Positions 1 to 10,113 of a stretch of DNA of 64,000 bases are shown here, in pieces. The stretch is from NCBI RefSeq assembly GCF_003290125.1, contig NZ_QMKH01000003.1:349673-413672 (forward strand), read 5' to 3'. The number at the start of each line of letters is the position of its first letter. Position 1 is the first letter of the stretch. The position numbers and the translations under genes were made by a program. This DNA comes from Microvirga flavescens (GTDB lineage: Bacteria > Pseudomonadota > Alphaproteobacteria > Rhizobiales > Beijerinckiaceae). The notes beneath the pieces were generated by a model. That model searched no databases. It was not told where the DNA came from and saw only the letters and a program-made list of their open reading frames with translations.

Positions 1-1
1 G

Positions 2-388
2 CTCGTCGCGCCGATCATTCCGGCGATCAACGATCACGAGATCGAAGCGATCCTCAAGGCCGCCTGGCAGGCCGGGGCGCGGGAGGCGGGCTATGTGCTG
101 CTGCGCCTGCCTTATGACCTCAAGGACCTGATGCGCGACTGGCTCGTGGAGCACTATCCCGACAAGCTGAAGCACGTCTTTTCGCTTCTGCAGGACGCGC
201 GCGGCGGCAAGGATTACGATGCCGAGTGGAGCGTGCGGCAAAAGGGCGTCGGCCCCTTCGCCTGGATCGTCGGCCGCCGCTTCGAGGCCGCGACCGAGCG
301 CCTCGGCTTCAACAAGAGCCGCTCGCGACTGCGCACGGACCTCTTCCGCGCGCCGTCGAAGGATGCGGGGCAGCTGTCGCTGTTTTGA
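2..388 (+). CDS. PA0069-family radical SAM protein, C-terminal fragment
   Basis: This is the 3' end of a gene that starts before the window; frame 2 is open from the first bases to the TGA at 386-388. The visible 128 residues include the segment LVAPIIPAINDHEI, then YVLLRLPYDLKDL and RGGKDYDAEW, and end in LRTDLFRAP...QLSLF. This pattern matches my memory of the C-terminal part of PA0069-type radical SAM proteins, relatives of spore photoproduct lyase of unknown substrate. The radical SAM CxxxCxxC motif lies upstream and cannot be seen. It precedes rnhB and ccrM, an order I recall from other Rhizobiales. The family call comes from recognition of the tail only. Confidence 0.8.
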   Translation, partial: LVAPIIPAINDHEIEAILKAAWQAGAREAGYVLLRLPYDLKDLMRDWLVEHYPDKLKHVFSLLQDARGGKDYDAEWSVRQKGVGPFAWIVGRRFEAATERLGFNKSRSRLRTDLFRAPSKDAGQLSLF

Positions 389-407
389 GGATCTTGTTCC
401 GACCCCC

Positions 408-511
408 ACCCTCACCCTGAGGAGCGGCGAAAGCCGCGTCTCGAAGGAGGATCCAGCGCGTACTGGAAACGCCTCGCCCTTCGAGACGCTCCGCTCCTAC
501 AGGGTGAGGCT
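408..511. repeat. Dispersed palindromic repeat, family A, copy 1
   Basis: An imperfect long inverted repeat sits between the radical SAM gene and rnhB. The outer arms are CTCACCCTGAGGAGCGG (411-427) and CCGCTCCTACAGGGTGAG (491-508). Inner blocks read GTCTCGAAGGA and TCCTTCGAGAC-like. The same CCTGAGGAG...GTCTCGAAGGA core recurs near 3796-3985 and 37674-37776, always between genes. It resembles the REP/BIME-like palindromes scattered through Rhizobiales genomes. Confidence 0.8.
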
Positions 512-580
512 GTGTGGGCACCCATCCGCGACGATGGCGCGGAGGTGACAAGTGTCCCGCTTTGGCGTTTCTGTTGGGAC

Positions 581-1222
581 ATGACCGCCCCGATTCGCCA
601 AAGTCAGAAGCCCGGCCTGCGCTTCAAGCACGAGCGCTCGTTCCATGCGGCGGGCTATCGCTGCATCGCGGGGCTCGACGAGGTCGGGCGCGGGCCGCTG
701 GCGGGGCCGGTGGTTTCAGCCGCCGTGGTGCTCGACCCCAAGGCCGTGCCGAAGGGGCTCGATGATTCGAAGGTGCTGACGGCGGCCCGGCGGGAAGAGC
801 TTTTCGAGGAGATCGTGGCGACGGCGGAAGTCGGCATCGCCTCGATTTCCCACGGCGAGATCGACACCATCAATATCCGGCAGGCGTCCCTGCTCGCCAT
901 GCGCCGGGCCTTAGCGGCCCTGCCCTGCAAGCCGGATCTCGCCCTTGTGGACGGCAACGATCCGCCGAAGCTCCCCTGCAAGGTCGAAACCTTCATCGGC
1001 GGGGACGCGCTGATCGCCTCCATCGCCGCCGCCTCCATCATCGCGAAAGTGGTGCGTGACCGGCTGATGGTGCGCCTCGGCGCGATTTATCCGGTCTACG
1101 GATTCGCCACCAATGCGGGCTACAGCACCAAGGCGCATCTTTCGGCGATTGCGAGCGAGGGTCCGTGCCCGTTCCATCGCCTAAGTTTCTCGCCTTTGCG
1201 CCAAGGGTTACTGGATCTGTAA
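581..1222 (+). CDS. rnhB: Ribonuclease HII
   Basis: RNase HII removes RNA from RNA-DNA hybrids and excises single ribonucleotides misincorporated during replication. The 213-residue product has the signature GLDEVGRGPLAGPVV, with catalytic D33 and E34. Further acidic positions lie in ALVDGND and VVRDRLM, which completes the DEDD site. Length is normal for the family. The frame is open upstream to a GTG at 512, but that extension runs into repeat family A and adds 23 unrelated residues, so ATG 581 is chosen. It lies 158 bp upstream of ccrM on the same strand. Confidence 0.95.
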   Translation: MTAPIRQSQKPGLRFKHERSFHAAGYRCIAGLDEVGRGPLAGPVVSAAVVLDPKAVPKGLDDSKVLTAARREELFEEIVATAEVGIASISHGEIDTINIRQASLLAMRRALAALPCKPDLALVDGNDPPKLPCKVETFIGGDALIASIAAASIIAKVVRDRLMVRLGAIYPVYGFATNAGYSTKAHLSAIASEGPCPFHRLSFSPLRQGLLDL

Positions 1223-1227
1223 CCGAC

Positions 1228-1243
1228 CTTAACGCCCGTTAAG
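1228..1243. promoter_or_regulatory. Perfect 7-bp inverted repeat upstream of ccrM (CtrA-box-like)
   Basis: CTTAACG-CC-CGTTAAG starts six bases after the rnhB stop codon and lies 137 bp before the ccrM start. It contains two TTAA half-sites six bases apart. The known CtrA box in Caulobacter is TTAA-N7-TTAA, and CtrA activates ccrM there. The spacing here is one base short, so this could be a variant CtrA site or the operator of another dimeric regulator. Confidence 0.4.
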
Positions 1244-1374
1244 AGAAAAACTCAATAAAAACAATGGGTAGGAAAGATTTGCCGACCCAAAATAAGATGT
1301 ATTTTTTCTCACTTGGAAACTTCGTCTTTACCCTAACGAGCCATGATCCGGATTGTCAGTTGCGTAACCGGTGA

Positions 1375-2574
<1,200 letters not shown>

Positions 2575-2601
2575 TCGCCCGCTTTCTCAAGCGCTAATTT
2601 C

Positions 2602-2632
2602 CGGCCGCGACGCACCCGTCGCGGCCGTTTTT
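2602..2632 (+). terminator. Rho-independent terminator after ccrM
   Basis: An 11-bp perfect stem, CGGCCGCGACG / CGTCGCGGCCG, with a CACC loop is followed by five T residues. It lies 28 bp after the ccrM stop codon. Confidence 0.9.
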
Positions 2633-2773
2633 GTATCAGAGGGGCGGCCCGACCCGACATATGACGTAACGTAAGCAACGTGAACGGGCCGCCAACGCCG
2701 TGGCAACAATCCGGAACACCCACATCGGCGTGGGGTAGCCGCGCGAGACTGGCAGGCTGTGCCGGTCGGCACA

Positions 2774-2812
2774 TTGCATGAGGATCGGACTCATCATCGG
2801 CCCCTCATGCAA
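2774..2812. promoter_or_regulatory. 10-bp inverted repeat upstream of the LysR gene
   Basis: TTGCATGAGG (2774-2783) and CCTCATGCAA (2803-2812) form perfect arms separated by 19 bases and end 46 bp before the regulator's ATG. LysR proteins commonly bind such sites to control themselves or a neighbour, so a role as an autoregulatory operator is plausible but unproven. No T run follows, so it is not a typical terminator. Confidence 0.45.
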
Positions 2813-2858
2813 AAGTTACCCCTATGCCGAACCGCCCGAAGCGCTTTAGCATCGTCTC

Positions 2859-3788
2859 ATGGCTTCTTCTGTTATCGACGCATCCTGGCTCAGCGCCGCC
2901 GAGCCCTCCTGGGATGACCTCAAGATCTTTCTGGCCGTGGTGGCTCATGGATCGATGAACGGCGCGGGCAAGGCGCTCGGCCAGAGCCAGCCGACCATCG
3001 CCCGGCGTATCCGCATGCTGGAAGAGGCGCTCGGCGTCGTGCTGTTCCAGCGCGGCCCGAACCGGCTCGACCTGACGGAGGCGGGCAAGGCGGTGCTGGA
3101 GGCCGCCTCCCCGATGGCGGAAGCCGCGAGCGCCGTGCCGAAGACCGCCGCCGCCTACCGCCCCGACCCTGACGCGCCGGTGCGCGTCACCGCGACAGCG
3201 TCGGCCACCATGTTTCTCTCCTCCCACGCCGCGGCACTGGCGCGCGCCGCCGCGCCCTGCGAGATCACCTACATCCCGACGCGCCGCCGCCTCGATCTTG
3301 CGGCGGGCGAGGCCGACATCGCGCTCAGAATGCGCCGCCTGCCGGAGCCCGATGACAACCTTCTCGTCCGCAAGGTCGGCGTCATCGCTTTTGCGATCTA
3401 CGCCTCCTCCCCTCAGCCGCAGGCCGTGATCGCGCCGACGGAGGATCCGTCGCTTTCCCGGCAGGCGGCCTTCACCACCGATTTTGCTGAGGAGCGCCAC
3501 ATTCCCATCGCCGCCCGCATCGGCGACATGCCGATCCGCTATCAGGCGGCGAAGGCGGGCCTTGGTGCGGCGATGCTGCCGTGCTGGCTCGGCGATGCCG
3601 ATCCCGGGCTCGTGCGCGTCGCCGAACCGCGCGAGGACCTGATCGAGGACGTGTTTCTCCTCACCCACCAGCGCAGCCGCAACCGCGCCAACGTGAAGCG
3701 CGTGAGCAATGCCATCGCGGCACTGTTCAGGAGTGAGGCGGCGGTGCTGAGCGGGGAAAGAGGCAGTATGGCGCTGGCCTCGGCGTGA
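2859..3788 (+). CDS. LysR-family transcriptional regulator
   Basis: The 309-residue protein has the N-terminal winged helix-turn-helix of the family at about residues 20-78. Within it are FLAVVAHGSMNGAGKALG and the recognition-helix region QSQPTIARRIRMLEEALG. A LysR substrate-binding domain follows from about residue 110. It contains no recognisable effector signature, so the ligand and targets are unknown. It stands alone between a terminator and the convergent mutY, with an inverted repeat just upstream that could be its own operator. The start ATG lacks a strong ribosome-binding site. Confidence 0.85.
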   Translation: MASSVIDASWLSAAEPSWDDLKIFLAVVAHGSMNGAGKALGQSQPTIARRIRMLEEALGVVLFQRGPNRLDLTEAGKAVLEAASPMAEAASAVPKTAAAYRPDPDAPVRVTATASATMFLSSHAAALARAAAPCEITYIPTRRRLDLAAGEADIALRMRRLPEPDDNLLVRKVGVIAFAIYASSPQPQAVIAPTEDPSLSRQAAFTTDFAEERHIPIAARIGDMPIRYQAAKAGLGAAMLPCWLGDADPGLVRVAEPREDLIEDVFLLTHQRSRNRANVKRVSNAIAALFRSEAAVLSGERGSMALASA

Positions 3789-3795
3789 CGCGCTT

Positions 3796-3985
3796 CCAGC
3801 GCGCTGGAGACGTCTCGTCCTTCGAGACGGTGCCAACGCACCTCCTCAGGACGAGGCTTACGGGGAGAGTGCGGACCGCCCGCTGCTCCGGCGTCACCCA
3901 CTGAACCTCATCCTGAGGAGCCGTCAAACACGGCGTCTCGAAGGAGGATCCAGCAAGCATCGGAGACGCTATCCTCGGATCGGAG
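3796..3985. repeat. Dispersed palindromic repeat, family A, two copies in opposite orientation
   Basis: The LysR-mutY convergent gap holds two family A copies. The one at 3904-3985 reads CCTCATCCTGAGGAGCCG...GGCGTCTCGAAGGAGGATCC like copy 1. The one at 3796-3861 is the reverse complement of the same core (TCCTTCGAGACGG...CTCCTCAGGACGAGG). Together they can form a long stem and may serve as a transcription barrier between the convergent genes. Confidence 0.75.
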
Positions 3986-3988
3986 TCT

Positions 3989-5089
3989 CTAAACCTTCTT
4001 CACCTTCGCGAGCTCTCCCGGCAGGTCGCCGAGGGCGTGGACGAGGGCTTTCTTCATCACGCCGGGGAGCGCTTCCTCGTAAAGCTTCAGCCGGGGTGTC
4101 CAGCGCATGTCGTGCGGGGCGGGCGTTCCGCGCGGCACCTTCGCGAAGAGCACCGTCAGCTCCAGCGGGAAATGGGTGAAGACGTGGCGCACCGAGCCGG
4201 GCAGGCGCTGCCAGCGGGCCTCGATGGGAGCATCGAGCACGGCGCGAGAGGGTTCGTAGGTGGGGTCCCATTCACTGGTCGGCGGCTCGGCCATGCTGCC
4301 GAGAAGACCCTTGGGCGGGCGGGTGCGCAGGAGAATGGTGTCGTCGGCCCGTAGCACGACGAAGGCCGCGCCGCGTCTGAGCTGGCCCTCCACCTTCTTT
4401 TCCTTGCGGGGATAGGTTTCCTGCAAGCCCTGCTCCCGCGCCTGACAGGGCGCCATCCAGGGGCAGAGCGCGCAGGCCGGGCGCTTCGGTGTGCAGATGG
4501 TCGCACCGAGATCCATCAGGGCTTGTGCGAAATCACCCGGGCGGCTCGCCGGCACCAGCTCTTCCGTCAGCGCCTTGATGGCGGGCTTTGCCTTCGGCAA
4601 CGACTCATCGAGCATATGGATGCGGGAGAGAACCCGCTCCACGTTGCCGTCCACTGCCGCGGCGGGCTCATCGAACGCGATCGCCGCCACCGCCGCCGCC
4701 GTGTAGGCCCCGATGCCGGGCAGGTTGAGCAATTCCGATTCGGTCGCGGGAAAGCGCCCGCCATAGCGCGCCACCACCACCTTGGCACAGGCGTGGAGAT
4801 TGCGGGCGCGGGAATAATAGCCGAGCCCGGCCCAGGCCTGCATCACCGCCTCTTCCTGAGCCTGAGCCAGCGCCTGAACCGTTGGGAAGCGTTCGAGAAA
4901 CTTGAGATAGAAGGGTTTGACCGCGACCACCGTGGTCTGCTGCAGCATGATCTCCGACAGCCAGACGCGATAGGGATCGGCCGTCTCGCCCGGCTTCGCG
5001 CGCCAGGGTAGGTCGCGCCGGTGACGGTCGTACCAGTCGAGAAGATCGGATGCGCGGGGCTTGGCGACTCGCGCCGCGGGCGTTGACAT
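3989..5089 (-). CDS. mutY: A/G-specific adenine glycosylase MutY
   Basis: MutY removes adenine mispaired with 8-oxoguanine. The 366-residue product shows SEIMLQQT with catalytic E46, the helix-hairpin-helix LNLPGIGAYTAAAV near 122-135, and catalytic D147 in VDGNVERV. A [4Fe-4S] cluster loop has Cys199-x6-Cys206-x2-Cys209-x5-Cys215. A NUDIX-like C-terminal domain for 8-oxoG recognition follows. ATG 5089 is chosen because an upstream TTG at 5158 would abut the divergent DUF721 gene and add unconserved residues. The gap between the two start codons is 68 bp. Confidence 0.95.
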   Translation of the reverse strand: MSTPAARVAKPRASDLLDWYDRHRRDLPWRAKPGETADPYRVWLSEIMLQQTTVVAVKPFYLKFLERFPTVQALAQAQEEAVMQAWAGLGYYSRARNLHACAKVVVARYGGRFPATESELLNLPGIGAYTAAAVAAIAFDEPAAAVDGNVERVLSRIHMLDESLPKAKPAIKALTEELVPASRPGDFAQALMDLGATICTPKRPACALCPWMAPCQAREQGLQETYPRKEKKVEGQLRRGAAFVVLRADDTILLRTRPPKGLLGSMAEPPTSEWDPTYEPSRAVLDAPIEARWQRLPGSVRHVFTHFPLELTVLFAKVPRGTPAPHDMRWTPRLKLYEEALPGVMKKALVHALGDLPGELAKVKKV

Positions 5090-5157
5090 GCGATCTGCAA
5101 TACCGATCCTGACGGAATATTCCAGCGCCGCTTTTGGCGCAGTTTCAGATAGCCACA

Positions 5158-5694
5158 ATGCGAAAGCCGAGCCCCCGGCGAAAACCCTTCTCGAAACCGC
5201 TCGCCGATTTCATCGACGTGTGCCTCGGCCCGAGCCTTGCCGCGCAGGGCTTTGCCACGTCGGACGTGCTCGTGGCGTGGCCCGAGATCGTGGGTGAGCG
5301 CCTGGCGGAATTCACGCAGCCCCTGAAGATCGAGTGGAAGCGGAAGGGGCCGAACGCCGATCCCGAGGCGCGCCCGGAGCCTGCGACCCTCATCGTGCGT
5401 GTGGAAAGCGCTTTCGCCCTCGAACTCCAGCACCTGAGCCCGATCGTCATCGAGCGCGTCAACGCCCATTACGGCTGGCGCTGCATCGGCAAGATCGTCC
5501 TGAAACAAGGGCCGGTGCGGCGGGTCAAACCGCAGAAGCCCCCCATGCCCGTCGTCGGTGATGAGGATCGCCAACGCATCGGCAATGCCGTCGGTCCCAT
5601 CGAGGAGGAGGGCCTGAAGGCCGCGCTGGAGCGCCTCGGCACCGCGGTCGTCGGAACGGCAAAGGCCGCCCGCCCACGAAAGCGTGAGGAGTGA
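5158..5694 (+). CDS. DUF721 (DciA-like) family protein
   Basis: The 178-residue protein has the DUF721 core: LADFIDVCLGPSLAAQGF, VLVAWPEIVGERLAEFTQP, and a later beta stretch with LIVRVESAFALELQHLSP. DUF721 includes DciA, a loader of replicative helicase DnaB in bacteria lacking DnaC. Alphaproteobacterial members are relatives, but that function is not established for them. The start is ATG 5158, divergent from mutY. It is followed 64 bp later by the DsbA-like gene, with smc beyond, a conserved neighbourhood in Rhizobiales as I recall it. Confidence 0.85.
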   Translation: MRKPSPRRKPFSKPLADFIDVCLGPSLAAQGFATSDVLVAWPEIVGERLAEFTQPLKIEWKRKGPNADPEARPEPATLIVRVESAFALELQHLSPIVIERVNAHYGWRCIGKIVLKQGPVRRVKPQKPPMPVVGDEDRQRIGNAVGPIEEEGLKAALERLGTAVVGTAKAARPRKREE

Positions 5695-5758
5695 GGCGCT
5701 TGCCTCGGGCCTCGTCCCGTTCTACCGCATGGATGACTTCTTACGGAGCCTTTTTCAG

Positions 5759-6397
5759 ATGATCACCCGGCGCCAAGCGCTTCACCTTCTCGGAACCGTG
5801 GCCGGCTCGGCCGCTCTCGTCTCCAGCCTTCCGGCCCTCGCGCAAAACGCGTCCGTGGCGGACCTTGCGGTTCAGGGCCCGCTCGGCGACGTGGTGCTCG
5901 GCCCGGAAAACGCGAAGGTGACCATCATCGAGTACGCCTCGCTGACCTGCTCCCACTGCGCGAACTTCCACGCCACGACCTACCCCGAGTTGAAGAAGCG
6001 CTATATCGACACCGGCAAGGTGCGCTTCGTCTTGCGTGAATTCCCGCTCGATCCCTTGGCCACGGCCGGTTTCATGCTCGCCCGCTGCGACGGCGACGCG
6101 AAATATTACCCGGTCAGCGACATGCTGTTCGACCAGCAGAAAAACTGGGCTTTCACGGACAAGCCCCTCGACGCCCTGCGGCAATTGCTGCGGCAGGCAG
6201 GTTTTTCACAAGAGAAATTCGACGCTTGCTTGCGGGACCAAAAACTTTATGACGCGGTGAACGCGGTGAAGAACCGGGGTATCGAGACCTTCAAGGTCGA
6301 CTCCACCCCGACCTTCTTCATCAATGGCCAGCGTCAAGCCGGAAGCATGTCGATCGATGAGCTTGAGAAGATCATCAAGCCGCTTTTGGGAGAGTAA
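5759..6397 (+). CDS. DsbA-family thiol-disulfide oxidoreductase, exported
   Basis: The 212-residue protein starts with a TRRQALHLLG segment followed by a hydrophobic stretch and ALAQ, which looks like a twin-arginine or Sec signal peptide cleaved near residue 29. The mature part is a thioredoxin fold with the CSHC active site at C64-C67 and the cis-proline loop STPTFFING. It probably acts on disulfides in the periplasm. ATG 5759 is preceded by GGAG. An upstream in-frame ATG (5729) would put a non-signal-like extension in front of the signal peptide. It lies 45 bp before smc. Confidence 0.9.
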   Translation: MITRRQALHLLGTVAGSAALVSSLPALAQNASVADLAVQGPLGDVVLGPENAKVTIIEYASLTCSHCANFHATTYPELKKRYIDTGKVRFVLREFPLDPLATAGFMLARCDGDAKYYPVSDMLFDQQKNWAFTDKPLDALRQLLRQAGFSQEKFDACLRDQKLYDAVNAVKNRGIETFKVDSTPTFFINGQRQAGSMSIDELEKIIKPLLGE

Positions 6398-6442
6398 CTC
6401 CCCGAGAACCGCCCTTTTGAGGCGGAACGGTGAGGCGCGCCC

Positions 6443-9400
6443 ATGAAACTGACGCGCCTCCGCATCGCGGGTTTCAAGACCTTCGTCGAGCCGATGGAGT
6501 TCCTGATCGAGCCGGGTTTGACCGGCGTGGTCGGGCCGAACGGTTGCGGCAAATCGAACCTCGTCGAGGCGCTGCGCTGGGTCATGGGCGAGAATTCCCA
6601 CAAGAATATGCGCGCCACCGGAATGGATGATGTCATCTTTTCCGGTTCGGGCTCCCGCCCCGCGCGCAATTCGGCGGAAGTGACGCTCACCATCGACAAT
6701 GCCGAGCGCACCGCGCCCGCCGCCTTCAACGATACGGACATCCTGGAAATCTCGCGCAAGATCGAGCGCGAGGAAGGCTCGACCTACAAGATCAACGCCA
6801 AGGAAGTGCGCGCCCGAGACGTGCAGATCCTGTTCGCGGACGCCGCCACCGGCGCGCGCTCGCCCGCCCTCGTGCGGCAGGGCCAGATCAGCGAGATCAT
6901 TTCGGCAAAGCCCCAGGCCCGCCGCCGCATTCTGGAAGACGCCGCCGGCATCGCGGGCCTCCATGCCCGCCGCCACGAGGCGGAACTGCGCCTCAAAGCG
7001 GCGGAAGACAACCTCGTGCGCGTGGAAGACGTGCTGCGCGAGCTTGAATCGCAGATCGAAAACCTCAAGCGCCAGGGCCGGCAGGCCTCGCGCTATAAAA
7101 ACCTCTCGGCGGAAATCCGTCGCCTCGAGGCGCTGCAATACGCCATCGCCTTCGCCGATGCGCGCGAGCAGGCGCAGCTTTCCGAGCAGCAGGCGGGCGA
7201 CAACCTCAAGGCCGTCGCGGATGCGACCGAGGAACAGACCCGCACCGCCACCGCACAGGCCATCGCGGCCCACGCGATCCCGGCGCTGCGCGAGGCGGAA
7301 GCCGTCGCCGCAGCGGCCCTGCAGCGGCTGACTCTCGCTCGCAACGACCTCGACAACGAGGAGCGCCGGTCGAAGGACCGCGTGACCGAACTCGAGCGGC
7401 ATATCGCCGACCTCAACCGCGACACCGCCCGCGAGGCTGCCCTGCACGGAGACGCGCAGGCGACCATCGAGCGCCTGAGGGCGGAGGAAGCGGAACTCAC
7501 CCAATCGACCGACGGCGCGGGCGAGGCCCGGGCCGAGGCCGAGGAGCGCCTGCGCAACGTCGAGGAGGAACTGGCAGAGGCGGAAAATACGCTTGCCGCC
7601 CTCCAGTCCCAGGTGTCCGACCTCAACGCCCGCCGCGCCGCCCTCGAGCGTGCCGTGCGCGAGGAGATGGAGCGCGCAAGCCGCTTCGCCGCCGAAAGAG
7701 AGCGCCTCGAGCGCGACATTGAGGCCCTCATGGCCTCCACCGGCGATGAAGGGCCTTCCGCCGAATCCCTGCGCGAAGAAGTCGCTATCGCCGAGGAAAT
7801 TGCTCAGGAAGCGGAAGAATCGGTCATCACCGCGCGCGAGGCCCTTGCCTCCGCCCGCGAGACCGAGAACCGCCTGCGCCAGCCCTTGCAGGAGGCCGAG
7901 CGCAACGCGCAGCGTTTGGAAACCGAGGCGCTGACCCTCGCCAAGCTTTTCGCCACCGAATCGAGCGAGATGTGGCCCCCGGCCTTGGACCAGATCAGCG
8001 TCCAGAAGGGCTTCGAGGCGGCACTCGGCGCAGCACTCGGCGAGGATCTCGATGCCTCGACGAACCCCTCAGCACCGTCTCATTGGGCCAATACGGGCCT
8101 GGGCGAGAGCGATCCGGCCCTGCCCGCCGGCGTGCAATCCCTCGCCGATGTCGCCAAGGCTCCGGCAGCTCTCCAGCGCCGCCTGAAGCAGATCGGCGTG
8201 GCGGAGCGAATCGATGGCCTTCGCCTGCGCGGCGAGTTGAAGCCGGGCCAGCGCCTCGTCTCCCGCGAGGGTGACTTATGGCGGTGGGACGGGTTCACCA
8301 CCGCCGCCGAAGCGCCCTCCGCCGCCGCCCGCCGTCTGGCGGAGAAGAATCGCTTGGGCGATCTTGAGCGCGAAGCCGCCGAGGCGCGCGAGGCCGCCGA
8401 GCATTTTCGCCTGCAGGCCGAGGACGCTCTGGCCACCGTCCGCACCGCCGCCTCCCACGAAATGCAGGCCATCGAGGCTGCCCGGCAGGCCCGGCAGGCG
8501 CTTGACGGTACGCGCCAGCGCCTCGCTACCGCCGAGCGTCGGGAAGCCGAGCTCGGCCAGCGCCGTTCCGCCCTGCAGGAAGGCCTTACCCGCCTGACCG
8601 CCAGCGAGAGCGAGGCGCAGGAGCGCGTTCGCGACGCGCAAGAAGCCCTCGAAGACCTCGCCCCCGGCCCGGATCTTGAAAGCCGGCTTCTGGAAGAGCG
8701 CACCCGCGTCGCCGAGCAGCGCGCCGCCGCCTCGGAAGCCCGCGCCGCCCTTCAGGCCCTCGTCCATGAGGCGGACATGCACCGCCGTCGGCGCGAGGCC
8801 ATCGCCTCCGACATCCGCTCCTGGGCCGAGCGCGCCGAGCGCGCTTCCCGCGCTTCCGTCGATCTCGGCGAGCGCCTGGAGCGCGCCCAGGGCGAATTCG
8901 AGGCGTTGCTCGAAGCCCCAGACACCTATCTGACGCGCCGCCGCGCCCTGCTTTCGGAAATCGAAGCCGCGGAGGAAAAGCGTAAAGAGGCCTCCGACCG
9001 CCTCGCCGACGGCGAGGCCGCCCTGGCCGAAGCCGACCGCGCCGCCCGCGCAGCGCTGGAAACCATGTCCTCCGCCCGCGAGGCCCGCGCGGGTTCGCAG
9101 GCCCGCCACGAGGCGGCCGTCCAGCGTCTCGCCGAGGTGACCCGTGCCATCGCGGAAAACCTGGAGACGACGCCTGCAGGCCTGATCGAACTCGCCGGCT
9201 TGAAGGAAGGGGCGGACCTGCCCCACCAGAGCGAGATCGAAAGCCGTCTGCACTCCCTTAAGGGCGATCGCGAGCGCCTCGGCGCGGTGAATCTGCGCGC
9301 CGACGAGGAGCTGGTCGAGCTCGAAACGAAGCATTCGAGCCTTGCCGCCGAGCGGGACGATCTCGTCGAGGCGATCAAGCGCCTGCGCGGAGCCATCGGC

Positions 9401-9904
9401 AGCCTCAACCGGGAAGGCCGTGAGCGCCTTCTCGCCGCCTTCGACGTGGTGAACGCCCACTTCCAGCGCCTGTTCACCACCCTCTTCGGCGGTGGCACGG
9501 CGGAACTGACCCTGGTCGATTCGGACGATCCGCTGGAAGCCGGTCTCGAAATCCTCGCACGCCCGCCGGGCAAGAAGCCGCAGAGCATGACCCTGCTCTC
9601 GGGTGGCGAGCAGGCCCTGACGGCAACCGCGCTGATCTTCGCGGTATTCCTCACCAACCCCTCGCCGATCTGCGTGCTGGACGAGGTGGACGCGCCGCTC
9701 GACGACGCCAACGTCGAACGCTACTGCGACCTGTTGGAAGACATGGCGAAGCAGACAGAAACCCGCTTCGTCGTGATTACCCACAACCCGATCACGATGG
9801 CGCGGATGAGTCGCCTGTTCGGCGTCACGATGGCAGAACGGGGCGTCTCGCAGCTCGTCTCCGTGGATCTTCAGGCCGCCGAGCGCATTCTTGAAGTGGC
9901 CTAA
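6443..9904 (+). CDS. smc: Chromosome segregation protein SMC
   Basis: SMC is the ATPase of the condensin-like complex that compacts and separates chromosomes. The 1153-residue protein has Walker A GPNGCGKSN at 31-39 and long Ala/Glu/Arg-rich coiled coils at about 170-500 and 660-980. A hinge region lies near 505-640. The C-terminal ATPase half carries signature LLSGGEQ at 1051-1057 and a Walker B segment ICVLDEVDAPLDD near 1075-1090. Full family length, start ATG 6443. The partners scpA and scpB are not in the window. Confidence 0.97.
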   Translation: MKLTRLRIAGFKTFVEPMEFLIEPGLTGVVGPNGCGKSNLVEALRWVMGENSHKNMRATGMDDVIFSGSGSRPARNSAEVTLTIDNAERTAPAAFNDTDILEISRKIEREEGSTYKINAKEVRARDVQILFADAATGARSPALVRQGQISEIISAKPQARRRILEDAAGIAGLHARRHEAELRLKAAEDNLVRVEDVLRELESQIENLKRQGRQASRYKNLSAEIRRLEALQYAIAFADAREQAQLSEQQAGDNLKAVADATEEQTRTATAQAIAAHAIPALREAEAVAAAALQRLTLARNDLDNEERRSKDRVTELERHIADLNRDTAREAALHGDAQATIERLRAEEAELTQSTDGAGEARAEAEERLRNVEEELAEAENTLAALQSQVSDLNARRAALERAVREEMERASRFAAERERLERDIEALMASTGDEGPSAESLREEVAIAEEIAQEAEESVITAREALASARETENRLRQPLQEAERNAQRLETEALTLAKLFATESSEMWPPALDQISVQKGFEAALGAALGEDLDASTNPSAPSHWANTGLGESDPALPAGVQSLADVAKAPAALQRRLKQIGVAERIDGLRLRGELKPGQRLVSREGDLWRWDGFTTAAEAPSAAARRLAEKNRLGDLEREAAEAREAAEHFRLQAEDALATVRTAASHEMQAIEAARQARQALDGTRQRLATAERREAELGQRRSALQEGLTRLTASESEAQERVRDAQEALEDLAPGPDLESRLLEERTRVAEQRAAASEARAALQALVHEADMHRRRREAIASDIRSWAERAERASRASVDLGERLERAQGEFEALLEAPDTYLTRRRALLSEIEAAEEKRKEASDRLADGEAALAEADRAARAALETMSSAREARAGSQARHEAAVQRLAEVTRAIAENLETTPAGLIELAGLKEGADLPHQSEIESRLHSLKGDRERLGAVNLRADEELVELETKHSSLAAERDDLVEAIKRLRGAIGSLNREGRERLLAAFDVVNAHFQRLFTTLFGGGTAELTLVDSDDPLEAGLEILARPPGKKPQSMTLLSGGEQALTATALIFAVFLTNPSPICVLDEVDAPLDDANVERYCDLLEDMAKQTETRFVVITHNPITMARMSRLFGVTMAERGVSQLVSVDLQAAERILEVA

Positions 9905-10020
9905 GGCTTTCTGCCGCGCCACAGTTCAGCCTTAAAAAGGTGGGCGCTGAGGCGGTCAAGCCACGCTCAATTCACGTTTATTTATTAAATTTCAAAGACT
10001 TAACACTTGTCGAGCAGTCC

Positions 10021-10049
10021 TTGACAGGGGGGACCCTCCCCCATATGTT
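10021..10049 (+). promoter_or_regulatory. Sigma70-type promoter of the atp operon
   Basis: TTGACA (10021-10026) and TATGTT (10044-10049) are separated by 17 bp and lie 65 bp upstream of the atpI start. The spacer is an almost self-complementary run of G and C (GGGGGGACCCTCCCCC). A 40-base AT-rich stretch lies just upstream. This is the clearest housekeeping promoter in the window. Confidence 0.75.
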
Positions 10050-10113
10050 GCGCGCGGCTTTCGGAGCCGGGCTTGAAGACCTTTTCCCGCGCCGCTTTGA
10101 GGAGGAAAACGCC

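Noticed and set aside
512..580. Earlier start of rnhB at 512
   Set aside because: It would translate into intergenic repeat A sequence, and the extra residues are not conserved in RNase HII.
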